NCBI GenBank assembly: GCA_964627045.1
Contig: CAZVIK010000029.1
Location: forward strand, 1 to 29,465
DNA length: 29,465 bases
DNA from: CAZVIK01 sp964627045
Lineage (GTDB): Bacteria > Acidobacteriota > Terriglobia > Bryobacterales > Bryobacteraceae
Reading direction: 5' to 3'
Below, piece after piece: positions 1 to 7,693 of this stretch. Position 1 is the stretch's first letter, and every line of letters begins with the position of its first letter. A program made the translations under genes and the position numbers. The notes below the pieces were generated by a model that saw nothing but the letters and a program-made list of their open reading frames with translations, had not been told where the DNA came from and did no database searches.

Positions 1-1
1 G

Positions 2-472
2 CCTTTCGCCATCCTCCAGGTGGCGCAGGGGGCGCGCGCCATCCAGGTCTTCGATAGCTGGGCCGGCGCGCTCAGCCCCGACGACTACGTACGCTTCGTG
101 GCGCCGTATTCGCGCGCGTTGATCGAGCGAATTCGATCGAGCGGCGTGCCGGTGATTCATTTCGGCACCGGAGCGGCGGGCTTCTTCCGCGAGTTGCACG
201 CGGCGGGCGGCGATGTGATGGGCGTCGATTGGCGGGTCAATATCGACCAGGCCTGGATGGACATCAGCTACCGTTCGGCCATCCAGGGCAACCTGGACCC
301 GGGCGCGCTGTTCGCGCCGCTGCCGGAGCTGAAGGCCAAGGTCACCGAGTTGCTGAAGAGGACGGGCACGCGTCCCGGCCACATCTTCAATACCGGCCAC
401 GGATTGTTGCCGGAAACGCCGGTGGACAACGTCAAGGCCCTGGTCCAGATGGTCCGCGAATTCCGCCCATGA
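2..472 (+). CDS. hemE: Uroporphyrinogen decarboxylase, C-terminal part (5' truncated)
   Basis: Uroporphyrinogen III decarboxylase makes coproporphyrinogen III in the cytoplasm by removing four acetate carboxyls. The frame is open from base 2 with no start, so about the last 155 residues of a roughly 340-residue protein are visible. The motif AIQVFDSWAGALSP is the family's conserved segment (usual form: A.QIFDSWAG.L), followed by the HFGTG and GVDWR segments and the C-terminal NTGHGLLPETP motif with the conserved His. The GTG at base 20 is internal, because conserved residues PFAILQ precede it. The TGA stop overlaps the ATG of hemH (ATGA), which indicates translational coupling in a hemE-hemH-hemY operon. 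Family assignment is secure; the N-terminal active-site half lies outside the window. Confidence 0.95.
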   Translation, partial: PFAILQVAQGARAIQVFDSWAGALSPDDYVRFVAPYSRALIERIRSSGVPVIHFGTGAAGFFRELHAAGGDVMGVDWRVNIDQAWMDISYRSAIQGNLDPGALFAPLPELKAKVTELLKRTGTRPGHIFNTGHGLLPETPVDNVKALVQMVREFRP

Positions 473-1507
473 AGCAGGCGGTGCTCCTGCTGGCGCACGG
501 CGCGCCCGACAGGATCGAGGACGTGGCGGAGTACCTGGCCTTGGTGCGCTCCGGAAGACCTCTGGCGCCGCAACTTGTCGAAGAGATCCGGCAACGGTAC
601 GCCGCCATCGGCGGCGGCTCTCCGCTCACCGAGCGCACGCGCGAGCAGGCGCAGGCTCTGGAGAAGCGGCTGGCGGAGGACGGTTGTCCCGTACCTGTGT
701 ATTTCGGCATGCGGAACTGGCGGCCCTCCATCCGCGAGGCCATGGCCCGGATCAAGGAGGATGGCGCCAGGCGTGTGGTAGCCATCTGCCTGGCGCCGCA
801 GTATTCCAAGCTGAGCGTCGGGCTGTATTTCCGCCGGACGCAGGAAGCCAAGGTCGAACTCGGCGTCGCCGCCGAAATCGTCTGGACCAAGAGCTTTCAC
901 GACCATCCACTCCTGGTCGAGGCGTTCTGCGAACGGCTAGGCCCGCTGCTGGGAAGCGGACGGGTCCTGTTCACGGCGCACAGCCTTCCCGAAAAGATCC
1001 TCGAAAGCGGAGATCCGTACGACTCCGAGGTCCGAGCCACGGCGAAAGCCGTCGCGGCGCGTGCGGGCATGCCAAGAAACGATTCCGGTACCATTCCCCT
1101 GTTATTACCCAAAACCCCGTGGGGGGCCCCCCCGTAAAAACCCCCTCCCCCCCAACCCACAATGGGGTTGGGGGGTATTAAACCCGANNNNNNNNNNGGC
1201 GCGTGCGGGCCTGGCAAGCTACGATTTCGCGTACCAGAGCCAGGGACTGACCGACGACCGCTGGCTGGGGCCCACGGTCGAATCGACGCTCGACCGCTAC
1301 CAGCAGGAGGGTGTGCGGGAGTTAATCCTGCATCCGATCGGATTTGTCAGCGACCACATCGAGATCCTCTACGATGTGGACATCCTCTTCCGCGGCTACG
1401 CCCGCGCACGTGGGATCGCACTTTCCCGGCCGGAATCGTTGAACGACTCACCCACCTTCATCGCCGCTCTCGCCGCCGTGGCGAAGGAAAGGCTGGAGGC
1501 CGTCTAG
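469..1507 (+). CDS. hemH: Ferrochelatase (HemH/CpfC type), interrupted by an assembly gap
   Basis: Inserts Fe2+ into a porphyrin. The left part (469-1068) encodes MKQAVLLLAHGAP through TAHSLPEKI (catalytic His) to AVAARAG; the right part (1211-1507) encodes LASYDFAYQSQG through GFVSDHIEILYDVD (catalytic Glu) to the end. Bases 1069-1187 plus ten Ns are not gene sequence: 1056-1068 repeats exactly at 1198-1210 and the next ~25 bases are an error-rich copy of what follows the gap. Dropping 1069-1210 (142 bases) joins both parts in one frame and gives about 298 residues, close to the ~310 of the Bacillus subtilis enzyme, which it resembles along its length (AIGG.SPL, LAPQ.S..SV, GFV.DH.E.LYD.D). 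ATG overlaps the hemE stop; hemY starts 1 bp after the stop. Substrate could be protoporphyrin or coproporphyrin. Confidence 0.9.
1069..1210. other. Artefactual contig end plus scaffold gap inside hemH
   Basis: Bases 1111-1187 are dominated by C, G and A homopolymer runs typical of a low-quality read tail, followed by ten Ns (1188-1197) and then a repeat of the 13 bases at 1056-1068. From 1069 on, the left side is a mismatched copy of the right side (both read ...CAAG..ACGATT.C..GTACCA...). The two contigs therefore appear to overlap and the gap is not a real missing segment. Removing 1069-1210 restores the hemH frame exactly. Confidence 0.85.
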
Positions 1508-1508
1508 G

Positions 1509-2885
1509 GTGCCACGCGTCGTCATCGTGGGGGGCGGAATCTCGGGGCTTTCCACGGCTTACTACCTTGCCAAGGCTGGGATTCCCTCGACGTTGATCGA
1601 ACGGCGGCCGCGCCTGGGAGGCGTCGTCCAGTCGGACGTGATCGAAGGGTGTCTGGTAGAGGCCGGGCCGGATAGCTTCATTTCCTCCAAGCCGTGGGCG
1701 CTGGACTTGATTCAGGAATTGGGACTTGGCGGCGAAGTCGTCGGATCGAACGACCACCTGCGGGTCACCTACGTCCGGCGGAACGGTAGCTTTGTGCCAT
1801 TACCGGACGGCCTGATGCTGATGGTCCCAACCAAGATTCTGCCGATGGCGGCCACCGGGCTACTTGGCTGGGGCACAAAGCTGAAAATGGGCATGGAGTG
1901 CCTTCGGCGGCCGCCGGCGCAGGCGTTGCCGGACCGTTCGGTGGCAGAGTTCATCCGCGACCACTACGGCCAGGAAGCCGTGGACTATCTCGCTGAACCG
2001 TTGTTGGCAGGGGTCTACGGCGGCGATCCGGAAGAATTGAGCGTTTCCAGCGTCCTGGCGATGTTCACGGAGTTGGAAAACAAGCACGGGAGCCTGACGC
2101 GTGGCGTGCTGGCAGCGCGGCGGCGCATGAAAGCGCAGACCTCCGCCAAGACTCCACTGTTTCGGACGTTGAAGGGTGGCCTGGGATCGCTTATCTCCGC
2201 GCTGAGCCAGGCCGCCGCGCCGCACCTTTCGGTAATTCACGGGGAGGCCGGCGCCATCGAGCGATCGGGCGGACGTTTCTCGGTCCACCTTCCGAACGGG
2301 AGCATGGAGGCCGATGCTGTCGTGCTGGCCTGCCAGGCCTACGAGGCCGGCGACCTGATCTGCGGGATCGATCCGCAACTGGCCGACCTGCTGGGCTCGG
2401 TCGGTTACAACTCGTCGATTACGGTCGCGCTAGGATATCGACGCGAGGGCTTCGTCGCCACACACGGCGGATTCGGTTTTCTGATCCCCAAGACGGAGCG
2501 GCGCCTGCTGATGGCAGGCACGTGGGTGGGGACCAAGTTCCCGTATCGAGTTCCGGACGACAAGGTCCTGCTGCGTTGCTTCATCTCTGGATCGCGCCCG
2601 GAGGACGACGCGACGCTGGTTCACGCGATCCGCGAGGAACTCCGGGAGAGCCTCGGCGTCGTGGCCGAACCGGTGTTTACTCGTGTCAGCCGCTGGACGC
2701 GCTCCATGGCGCAGTACACGGTCGGGCACCAATGCCGGATGGGGGCGCTGGAAGAACGGCGGAAAGCCATCCCCGGACTGTACCTTGCCGGGAACGCCTA
2801 CACGGGAATCGGCGTGCCCGATTGCGCCCGAATGGGAAAGCAGGCCGCTGAGGCGATCATCGCTTCGGGGCGGGTTCGCGGATAA
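1509..2885 (+). CDS. hemY: Oxygen-dependent proto-/coproporphyrinogen oxidase (HemY/HemG/CgoX family)
   Basis: FAD enzyme oxidising a porphyrinogen to the porphyrin, the substrate for ferrochelatase. 458 residues, normal for the family (about 450-480). The N-terminus has the Rossmann dinucleotide motif VGGGISGLSTAYYLA followed by ERRPRLGG; near residues 50-60 is EAGPDSFISSKPW; the C-terminus has GLYLAGNAYTGIGVPDC, the family's FAD-binding tail. The start is GTG at 1509, 1 bp after the hemH stop, giving MPRVVIVGGG with no spare leader. Third gene of hemE-hemH-hemY, the same order as Bacillus subtilis hemEHY. Whether it uses coproporphyrinogen (CgoX) or protoporphyrinogen (PPO) cannot be told from sequence alone. 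The 3' end overlaps the convergent hypothetical gene by 29 bp. Confidence 0.92.
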   Translation: MPRVVIVGGGISGLSTAYYLAKAGIPSTLIERRPRLGGVVQSDVIEGCLVEAGPDSFISSKPWALDLIQELGLGGEVVGSNDHLRVTYVRRNGSFVPLPDGLMLMVPTKILPMAATGLLGWGTKLKMGMECLRRPPAQALPDRSVAEFIRDHYGQEAVDYLAEPLLAGVYGGDPEELSVSSVLAMFTELENKHGSLTRGVLAARRRMKAQTSAKTPLFRTLKGGLGSLISALSQAAAPHLSVIHGEAGAIERSGGRFSVHLPNGSMEADAVVLACQAYEAGDLICGIDPQLADLLGSVGYNSSITVALGYRREGFVATHGGFGFLIPKTERRLLMAGTWVGTKFPYRVPDDKVLLRCFISGSRPEDDATLVHAIREELRESLGVVAEPVFTRVSRWTRSMAQYTVGHQCRMGALEERRKAIPGLYLAGNAYTGIGVPDCARMGKQAAEAIIASGRVRG

Positions 2886-3432
2886 ACACGCTCACGCCCT
2901 GCGGGGTGATCTCAAACCGTTCCATGTTGTGTTTGAGCGGAAACGGTTGGCCGATCTTCACATCCGGAAACAGCGGCAAGAGGAAGTGGCCGACAAGAAG
3001 TTCAAGCACTGCGCCTTGGGCGGTCACTCCGGAGATCGTTACCTCGTGCAGGCGGATGGTGGCTTGTCCTCCTCCCGTCTGGATGCTGGCCGAGCCGATC
3101 ACGAATTTTTCGCCGGATAGCAGCCAGGCGAGAAACGGGTTCAGCGTCTGGCCTCTCGCCTCGAGAGCTTTGGCCAGATCGATCCACGCCGAGCCCACCG
3201 CCGCTCCGGCGCCCAAAACCACCCGCGGTTCCCTTAAGCCTCGCGGGATGTTTTCCACGGCGGCGACGCGGGCGTAGGCGTTCAGTTCCTCGAGGGTTAT
3301 CCAGATGCGCGCGCCGGGGGGGGCGAGATCGTCTTCAATCAGTCCGATCTTGGCCTGGGCGCGTTCAAACACCGGGTCCGCGGCACACAGCGTCCCAAAG
3401 GACAACACCAGCAAGACCGCGAAGCGCCGCAT
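2857..3432 (-). CDS. Secreted hypothetical protein
   Basis: 191 residues with a signal peptide (MRRFAVLLVLSFGTLCAADP; probable cleavage after CAA/AD), so periplasmic or outer-membrane-associated. The mature part alternates short strand-like segments (RIWITLEELNAYARV, PRVVLGAGAAVGSAWIDLAKAL, KFVIGSASIQTGGGQATIRLHEVTISG) and ends with MERFEITPQGVSVFIREP. This loosely recalls lipid-binding LmeA/DUF2993-like or AsmA-like beta proteins, but I do not recognise a family. It is convergent with hemY (29 bp overlap) and divergent from the TonB-dependent receptor. The ATG at 3432 is preceded by TAGAAT with exactly 6 nt between and no Shine-Dalgarno, suggesting a leaderless mRNA. Confidence 0.8.
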   Translation of the reverse strand: MRRFAVLLVLSFGTLCAADPVFERAQAKIGLIEDDLAPPGARIWITLEELNAYARVAAVENIPRGLREPRVVLGAGAAVGSAWIDLAKALEARGQTLNPFLAWLLSGEKFVIGSASIQTGGGQATIRLHEVTISGVTAQGAVLELLVGHFLLPLFPDVKIGQPFPLKHNMERFEITPQGVSVFIREPAPKR

Positions 3433-3438
3433 GCTTCG

Positions 3439-3444
3439 ATTCTA
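3439..3444 (-). promoter_or_regulatory. Probable -10 (TAGAAT) of secreted hypothetical gene
   Basis: On the minus strand TAGAAT ends 6 nt before the ATG at 3432. Transcription normally starts 6-7 nt after a -10 hexamer, so the mRNA would begin at or next to the start codon. No good -35 is visible. Confidence 0.5.
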
Positions 3445-3471
3445 ACGGTTGCCGCTTCTCCCACGCCCCAC

Positions 3472-3488
3472 GCGGCAAATGTTGCCGC
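3472..3488. promoter_or_regulatory. Inverted repeat GCGGCAA-ATG-TTGCCGC, candidate operator
   Basis: A perfect 7-bp inverted repeat with a 3-bp spacer lies between two divergent genes. A third copy of the half-site TTGCCGC is at 3449-3455, 33 bp from the matching arm (about three helical turns). The dyad sits where the -35 region of the TonB-dependent receptor promoter would be (its -10 starts at 3498), so a protein bound here could control transcription either way. Confidence 0.4.
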
Positions 3489-3497
3489 CCCACCGCA

Positions 3498-3503
3498 TAG
3501 AAT
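3498..3503 (+). promoter_or_regulatory. Probable -10 (TAGAAT) of TonB-dependent receptor gene
   Basis: TAGAAT is followed by GGGGCT and then the ATG at 3510, so the gap is exactly 6 nt. This mirrors the divergent gene. No -35 consensus is seen; the inverted repeat at 3472-3488 takes that position. Confidence 0.5.
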
Positions 3504-3509
3504 GGGGCT

Positions 3510-5975
3510 ATGGGCGCGCTGCGGGCTGCGGCGATGCTGGCCCTCACGGCCGGCACGCTGTGCTCCCAGGTCTTGGTGACGGGCCGCGTCGTGGACGAAA
3601 ACGGCGCGGCCGTGGCAGGCGCGCGCCTGGAACTCACGGGCGGGCCCGGTGCGGAGCGCCAAGCCGCCGTTTCCGACGCGCGCGGGCGATTCCGCGTGGA
3701 GGTGGCGCATCCCGGCAGTTACGTACTGCGGGGTGAGCGCGAGGGTTTCTTCCTGCTGGCCAACGCGCGTGTGGAGATCGACGCCGATTCGAGCGATCTC
3801 AACGTCGTCCTGAATCACATCCAGGAACTAACAGAATCGATCGACGTGGTGTACTCGCCGACCGCGATCGACGTGGCGCAGACCACCGACCAGCGGCGTC
3901 TCAACCACGTCGAAGTGCAGTCCATCCCATTCCCCGCCTCGCAGGACGTGCGCCGGGCGCTGCCGATGTTCGCGGGCGTAGTCCAGGATTCCGGCGGCGA
4001 GCCGCATATCAACGGCGGCGCCGGCGACCAAGCCAGCTACTCGCTCAACGGATTCAATGTGGCGGACCCGGTGACGGGGATCCTGGAGGCTCGGATCAGC
4101 ATCGAGACCGTGCGAGGGCTCGATCTGGAAAGCGGGCGCGCATCGGCAGCCGCCGGACGCGGCTCCGCCGGATCGTTGAGCCTGGAAACCGCGATGGGAG
4201 ACGACCGCTTCCGCGCCGGCGCCACCAATTTCATTCCCAGCTTCAGCAAGACTCACGGCCTAGTGCTGAGCAAATGGACGCCGCGGACGTTCGTGTCGGG
4301 CCCGATAGCGCGCGGGCGCGCCTGGTTTCACAACGGGTTCGACGCCTTCTATGACGTGGACACGATTCCCGAACTCCCGCGCGGCGAAGACCGCAGCCGG
4401 GAGTTCAACGCCAGCAACCTGTCCCGCGCGCAGGTTAACCTGCGGCCTTCGAACATCCTGACCGCCAGCTACTTGTGGAACTACGTGGACTCGGACTTCC
4501 ACGAGTTGTCGTTCCTGTCGCCGGTCGAAACGACCGTCGACCGCCGGCGCAGCTTCAACATGGCCGCCGTTCGCAACCAGTGGTATTCCACCGGAGGAGT
4601 CCTGGTTGACGCCGGCGTCGCGCTCACCCGAACGGTGATGCGTGACAGCCCGCAGGGAACGCGCCCCTTCGAAATTACCCCGTCCGGGTACCGGGGCAAC
4701 TACTTCGCGGACCGTACACGGCACGCCGACCGGCAGCAGTGGACCGCGAGTGTGCATTTGCCCGTGGTCTCGGCCAGGGGCGCGCACCGGATGAGCTTAG
4801 GGCTGGATCTCCAGCGATCGGGATTCGAACAAGCGACCTCACGGCACGAGTATAGAGTGCTCCGCGCCGACGGCAGCGTCACGCGAAGCGTGAGTTTCTT
4901 AGGCACTGGCTCGCGGCGGAAACGCAACTTCGAGTCCTCGGCCTACGTCCAGGATCATTGGACGGTACAGCCGGGCCTCGTGGTGGAACTGGGAGCCAGA
5001 GCCGAGTGGGACCAGATCGTGAGGAGGCGGCACGTGCTGCCCCGTGTCTCGGCCGCATGGTCGCCGGAGGCGCTCGGCGGGACCAAGCTTGCCGCCGGCA
5101 TCGGTGTGTTCAACGATCCCTTGAATCTCGATGTTCTGACGCGTCACCAGGACCAGCGCAGCCGGACGCAACGCTTTTCCGAAGACGGTTCGCCCGCCGA
5201 CGAGCCGGTCATCACGATGTTTGCCGTGGAGGAGCGTGCGCTCAGCAGCCCCCGCGCGGAGGTTCTCAGCATCAGCGTCGAAAAGCCGCTGGCGTGGGGC
5301 TTCCAAGGGAAGGCGGCCTACATGCGGCGGAGCGGGCAGAACGGCCTCACGTTCGCAGAAGCGGCGGGACCGGCAACGCCCGGCACGCTGGTCTACGTCT
5401 TGGGGAACCACCGCCGCGACCGGTACGACGCAGCGGAGTTGACGGCGCGGCGGAGCTTTGCCGGACGTTACGAGTGGGTGACGAGCTACACCTATTCCCG
5501 CGCGCGCTCGAACGCCGTGCTCGACTACAGCCTGGAGAACCCAGTGTCCGGCACCCAGGCCGGGGGACCGCAGGAGTGGGACGCCCCGCACCGTTTTCTC
5601 TCGTGGGGTTGGGCTCCGGTGCCGGTACCGGAGCGGGTCCGGCTGGTCGGCTCGGCGCTGCGCGAGTTGACGGTTTCCTATCTACTGGAAACCCACACGG
5701 GGTTTCCGTTCAGCGTCGTCAACGAGGAAAATCGCCTGGTGGGGACGCCAAATCAACGGCGGCTGCCAGCGTATTTCAACTTGAACCTGCACTTCGAAAA
5801 GAAGCTCGGGTTGTGGCGCTACCACTGGGCCTGGCGGTTCGGATTGAACAATGTAACGAATCACGGAAACCCGAATGTGGTAAACAACAATATAGACTCA
5901 CCGTTTTTCCTCGCCTATGGGCGGGGGCAGCGCAGAGCCTGGAACATGCGGCTTCGATTTCTGGGGAGGAGATGA
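3510..5975 (+). CDS. TonB-dependent receptor-like outer-membrane protein with carboxypeptidase-regulatory domain
   Basis: 821 residues. A signal peptide (MGALRAAAMLALTAGTLCSQ) is followed by a carboxypeptidase-regulatory-like beta sandwich at about 20-100 (VTGRVVDENGAAVAGARLELTG ... GRFRVEVAHPGSYVLRGEREGF). Next is a plug-like region at about 115-235 (IPFPASQDVRRALPMFAGV, HINGGAGDQASYSLNGFNV) and a long C-terminal part rich in beta-strand and aromatic segments consistent with a barrel. This layout is typical of acidobacterial Oar-like/SusC-like TonB-dependent proteins, usually linked to uptake of large nutrients; the substrate is unknown. The C-terminus (MRLRFLGRR) lacks the usual final aromatic residue. 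The SYLF gene follows after 3 bp, so the two are probably cotranscribed. Confidence 0.85.
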   Translation: MGALRAAAMLALTAGTLCSQVLVTGRVVDENGAAVAGARLELTGGPGAERQAAVSDARGRFRVEVAHPGSYVLRGEREGFFLLANARVEIDADSSDLNVVLNHIQELTESIDVVYSPTAIDVAQTTDQRRLNHVEVQSIPFPASQDVRRALPMFAGVVQDSGGEPHINGGAGDQASYSLNGFNVADPVTGILEARISIETVRGLDLESGRASAAAGRGSAGSLSLETAMGDDRFRAGATNFIPSFSKTHGLVLSKWTPRTFVSGPIARGRAWFHNGFDAFYDVDTIPELPRGEDRSREFNASNLSRAQVNLRPSNILTASYLWNYVDSDFHELSFLSPVETTVDRRRSFNMAAVRNQWYSTGGVLVDAGVALTRTVMRDSPQGTRPFEITPSGYRGNYFADRTRHADRQQWTASVHLPVVSARGAHRMSLGLDLQRSGFEQATSRHEYRVLRADGSVTRSVSFLGTGSRRKRNFESSAYVQDHWTVQPGLVVELGARAEWDQIVRRRHVLPRVSAAWSPEALGGTKLAAGIGVFNDPLNLDVLTRHQDQRSRTQRFSEDGSPADEPVITMFAVEERALSSPRAEVLSISVEKPLAWGFQGKAAYMRRSGQNGLTFAEAAGPATPGTLVYVLGNHRRDRYDAAELTARRSFAGRYEWVTSYTYSRARSNAVLDYSLENPVSGTQAGGPQEWDAPHRFLSWGWAPVPVPERVRLVGSALRELTVSYLLETHTGFPFSVVNEENRLVGTPNQRRLPAYFNLNLHFEKKLGLWRYHWAWRFGLNNVTNHGNPNVVNNNIDSPFFLAYGRGQRRAWNMRLRFLGRR

Positions 5976-5978
5976 AAG

Positions 5979-6656
5979 ATGAGACTCGCGACATCACTCG
6001 CCGTTCTGATCGGGATTGCCGGCGGACTCGGCGCGCAGACGGACACGGCGAAGCGGTTGGAGGACGCCGCGACGGTTTTCTCCGAGATCATGGCGACTTC
6101 CGACAAGGCCATTCCCCAGGGACTCCTGGACAAGGCCCAGTGCATCGTCGTGGTGCCCGGTCTGAAGAAGGGCGCGTTCATCATCGGCGCCAAGTACGGT
6201 AAGGGGTTCCTCTCCTGCCGGCAGAAGAGCGGGACCGGTTGGACGGCCCCCGGGGCCATCCGCGTGGAAGGCGGCAGCGTCGGCTTTCAGATCGGCGGTT
6301 CGGAGATCGATGTCATCCTGACGGTGATGAACGAACGTGGCGCTCAGAGACTGCTGTCGAGCAAGTTTACGCTGGGGGGCGACGCATCGGTGGCGGCCGG
6401 CCCGGTGGGCCGCACGGCCGCGGCGCAGACCGATGCCTACATGACGGCCGAGATTCTCTCCTGGTCGCGGAGCCGCGGGCTGTTCGCCGGGGTAGCGCTC
6501 ACGGGCGCCACGCTGCGGCAGGACCTCGACGACAACCGCGAGCTCTACGGCAAGACGATCGAGAACCAGGAGATCGTCACCAAGGAGGTCGCGCCGCCGA
6601 AGGCGGCCGACAAGCTCCTATCCCTGTTTAACAAGTACTCGCCGCGCAAGGGCTAG
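5979..6656 (+). CDS. Secreted SYLF (YSC84-type) lipid-binding domain protein
   Basis: 225 residues with a signal peptide (MRLATSLAVLIGIAGGLGAQ). The rest is one SYLF domain: ATVFSEIMATSDKAIPQGLL, then AQCIVVVPGLKKGAFIIGAKYGKGFLSCR, GWTAPGAIRVEGGSVGFQIGGSEIDVILTVMN, and ALTGATLRQDLDDNRELYGK at the end. SYLF proteins bind phosphoinositides in eukaryotes; bacterial secreted members are abundant in Acidobacteria and their role is not established. The ATG is preceded by GGGGAGGAG, overlapping the stop of the receptor gene, a strong ribosome site that indicates an operon with it. Identification of the domain is firm; function is open. Confidence 0.9.
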   Translation: MRLATSLAVLIGIAGGLGAQTDTAKRLEDAATVFSEIMATSDKAIPQGLLDKAQCIVVVPGLKKGAFIIGAKYGKGFLSCRQKSGTGWTAPGAIRVEGGSVGFQIGGSEIDVILTVMNERGAQRLLSSKFTLGGDASVAAGPVGRTAAAQTDAYMTAEILSWSRSRGLFAGVALTGATLRQDLDDNRELYGKTIENQEIVTKEVAPPKAADKLLSLFNKYSPRKG

Positions 6657-6663
6657 AAGCGGG

Positions 6664-6677
6664 CCTCCATTTGGAGG
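6664..6677 (+). terminator. Short hairpin after SYLF gene, weak terminator candidate
   Basis: CCTCC-ATTT-GGAGG forms a 5-bp GC-rich stem 7 nt after the stop codon. No T-tract follows, so rho-independent termination is doubtful. Confidence 0.25.
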
Positions 6678-6719
6678 GGGGAGCCTGGCTGCGCCGTTGA
6701 TCGCGCGGCGGTCGTGTGC

Positions 6720-6725
6720 TCTAAT
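6720..6725 (+). promoter_or_regulatory. Probable -10 (TCTAAT) of PmoA-family gene
   Basis: TCTAAT (5 of 6 matches to TATAAT) is followed by 7 nt and then the ATG at 6733, with no ribosome-binding site between. This implies a leader of about 0-1 nt. Confidence 0.4.
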
Positions 6726-6732
6726 ACCCGTC

Positions 6733-7683
6733 ATGATGCGAGGCACGGCGTGTCTGCTGCTTTCGGCACTGGCGCTTTCGGCCCAGGTCCGGTTTTCCAC
6801 GCGGGCGGGAAAGATCGAGGTTGAGATCGACGGAAAGCCGTTCACCACGTTCTTCTACGGGGCGGAGGCGCCCAAGCCCTATCTCCACCCGCTGCGCACT
6901 GCGGACGGCATCGTCGTAACCCGGGCCTTCCCCATGTCCCGAGTGGATGGCGAAACGCTCGATCACCCGCATCATCGCGGCCTCTGGTTCACCCACGGAG
7001 ACGTCAACGGTGTGGACTTCTGGGCCAATGAACCGCCGGGCGATCGAAAGAACCTCGGCCGCGTCGTGGTCAGCGGGACACCCAGCGCGAAGGGGCAGTC
7101 CATTGACGCCAGGTTTGACTGGGTGGGTCCGGCGGGCAACCGGATGCTTGCCGAATCCCGGAGGATGAGTTTCTATCCGCACCCCCGGCTCCGCACCATC
7201 GATTTCGACATCACGCTGACCGCGCTCGAAAGGGTGAAGTTCGGCGACACCAAGGAAGGCACGTTTGCCGTCCGCGTAGCATCGGGCCTGGAGGCGCCGG
7301 CTACGAACGTTCCGTCCGCGCCGCCTCGCACCGGCAAGATGGTCGACGCCGAAGGGCGGGAGTCGGAGGCGAACGTCTGGGGGAAGCGCGCCGCCTGGGT
7401 GGACGTTTATGGCGCCGTAGAGGGCCACGCGGCCGGGATCGCCATCCTCGACCATCCCTCAAACCCGCACTACCCAACCTTTTGGCATTGCCGGGCCTAC
7501 GGACTGTGCGCCGCCAACATCTTCGGCGCGCACGACTTCATGAACGACAAGACGCAGGATGCCAGCATCACCTTAGCCCCCGGCGAGACGCTGCGTTTCC
7601 GCTATCGCGTCGTCGTCCACCCAGACGATCCGAAGACGGCCGGCATCGCCGCGATTCACGGGGACTTCGCGGCCAGCCGGTAG
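6733..7683 (+). CDS. Secreted PmoA-family (DUF6807) protein
   Basis: 316 residues from the ATG at 6733, chosen because it gives a clean signal peptide (MMRGTACLLLSALALSAQ); a longer start at 6697 would put RRSCALIPV in front. Family hallmarks: KPFTTFFYGAEAPKPYLHPLRTADG, then DHPHHRGLWFTHGDVNGVDFW, with the His cluster expected of a sugar-binding or metal-binding beta-sandwich, and GIAILDHPSNPHYPTFWHCRAYGLCAANIFG near the C-terminus. PmoA-family proteins are common in Planctomycetes and Acidobacteria next to sugar catabolic genes and are loosely related to galactose-mutarotase-like folds; the name comes from a methane monooxygenase annotation and implies no such activity. It ends 10 bp from the convergent trmJ. 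Confidence 0.85.
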   Translation: MMRGTACLLLSALALSAQVRFSTRAGKIEVEIDGKPFTTFFYGAEAPKPYLHPLRTADGIVVTRAFPMSRVDGETLDHPHHRGLWFTHGDVNGVDFWANEPPGDRKNLGRVVVSGTPSAKGQSIDARFDWVGPAGNRMLAESRRMSFYPHPRLRTIDFDITLTALERVKFGDTKEGTFAVRVASGLEAPATNVPSAPPRTGKMVDAEGRESEANVWGKRAAWVDVYGAVEGHAAGIAILDHPSNPHYPTFWHCRAYGLCAANIFGAHDFMNDKTQDASITLAPGETLRFRYRVVVHPDDPKTAGIAAIHGDFAASR

Positions 7684-7693
7684 CCGGGACCGT

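Noticed and set aside
268..906. Long minus-strand open frame over hemE/hemH (and similar long frames, e.g. 4958-6202 plus, 14603-15715 minus, 15124-16581 plus)
   Set aside because: They lie opposite or out of frame with genes carrying clear family motifs; their translations are Arg/Gly/Pro-rich and show no domain pattern. High GC makes such shadow frames common.
1111..1187. C/G homopolymer-rich stretch that could be read as a G-quadruplex, terminator or frameshift in hemH
   Set aside because: It abuts the Ns and follows an error-rich copy of the sequence after the gap, so it is low-quality contig end rather than genome sequence.
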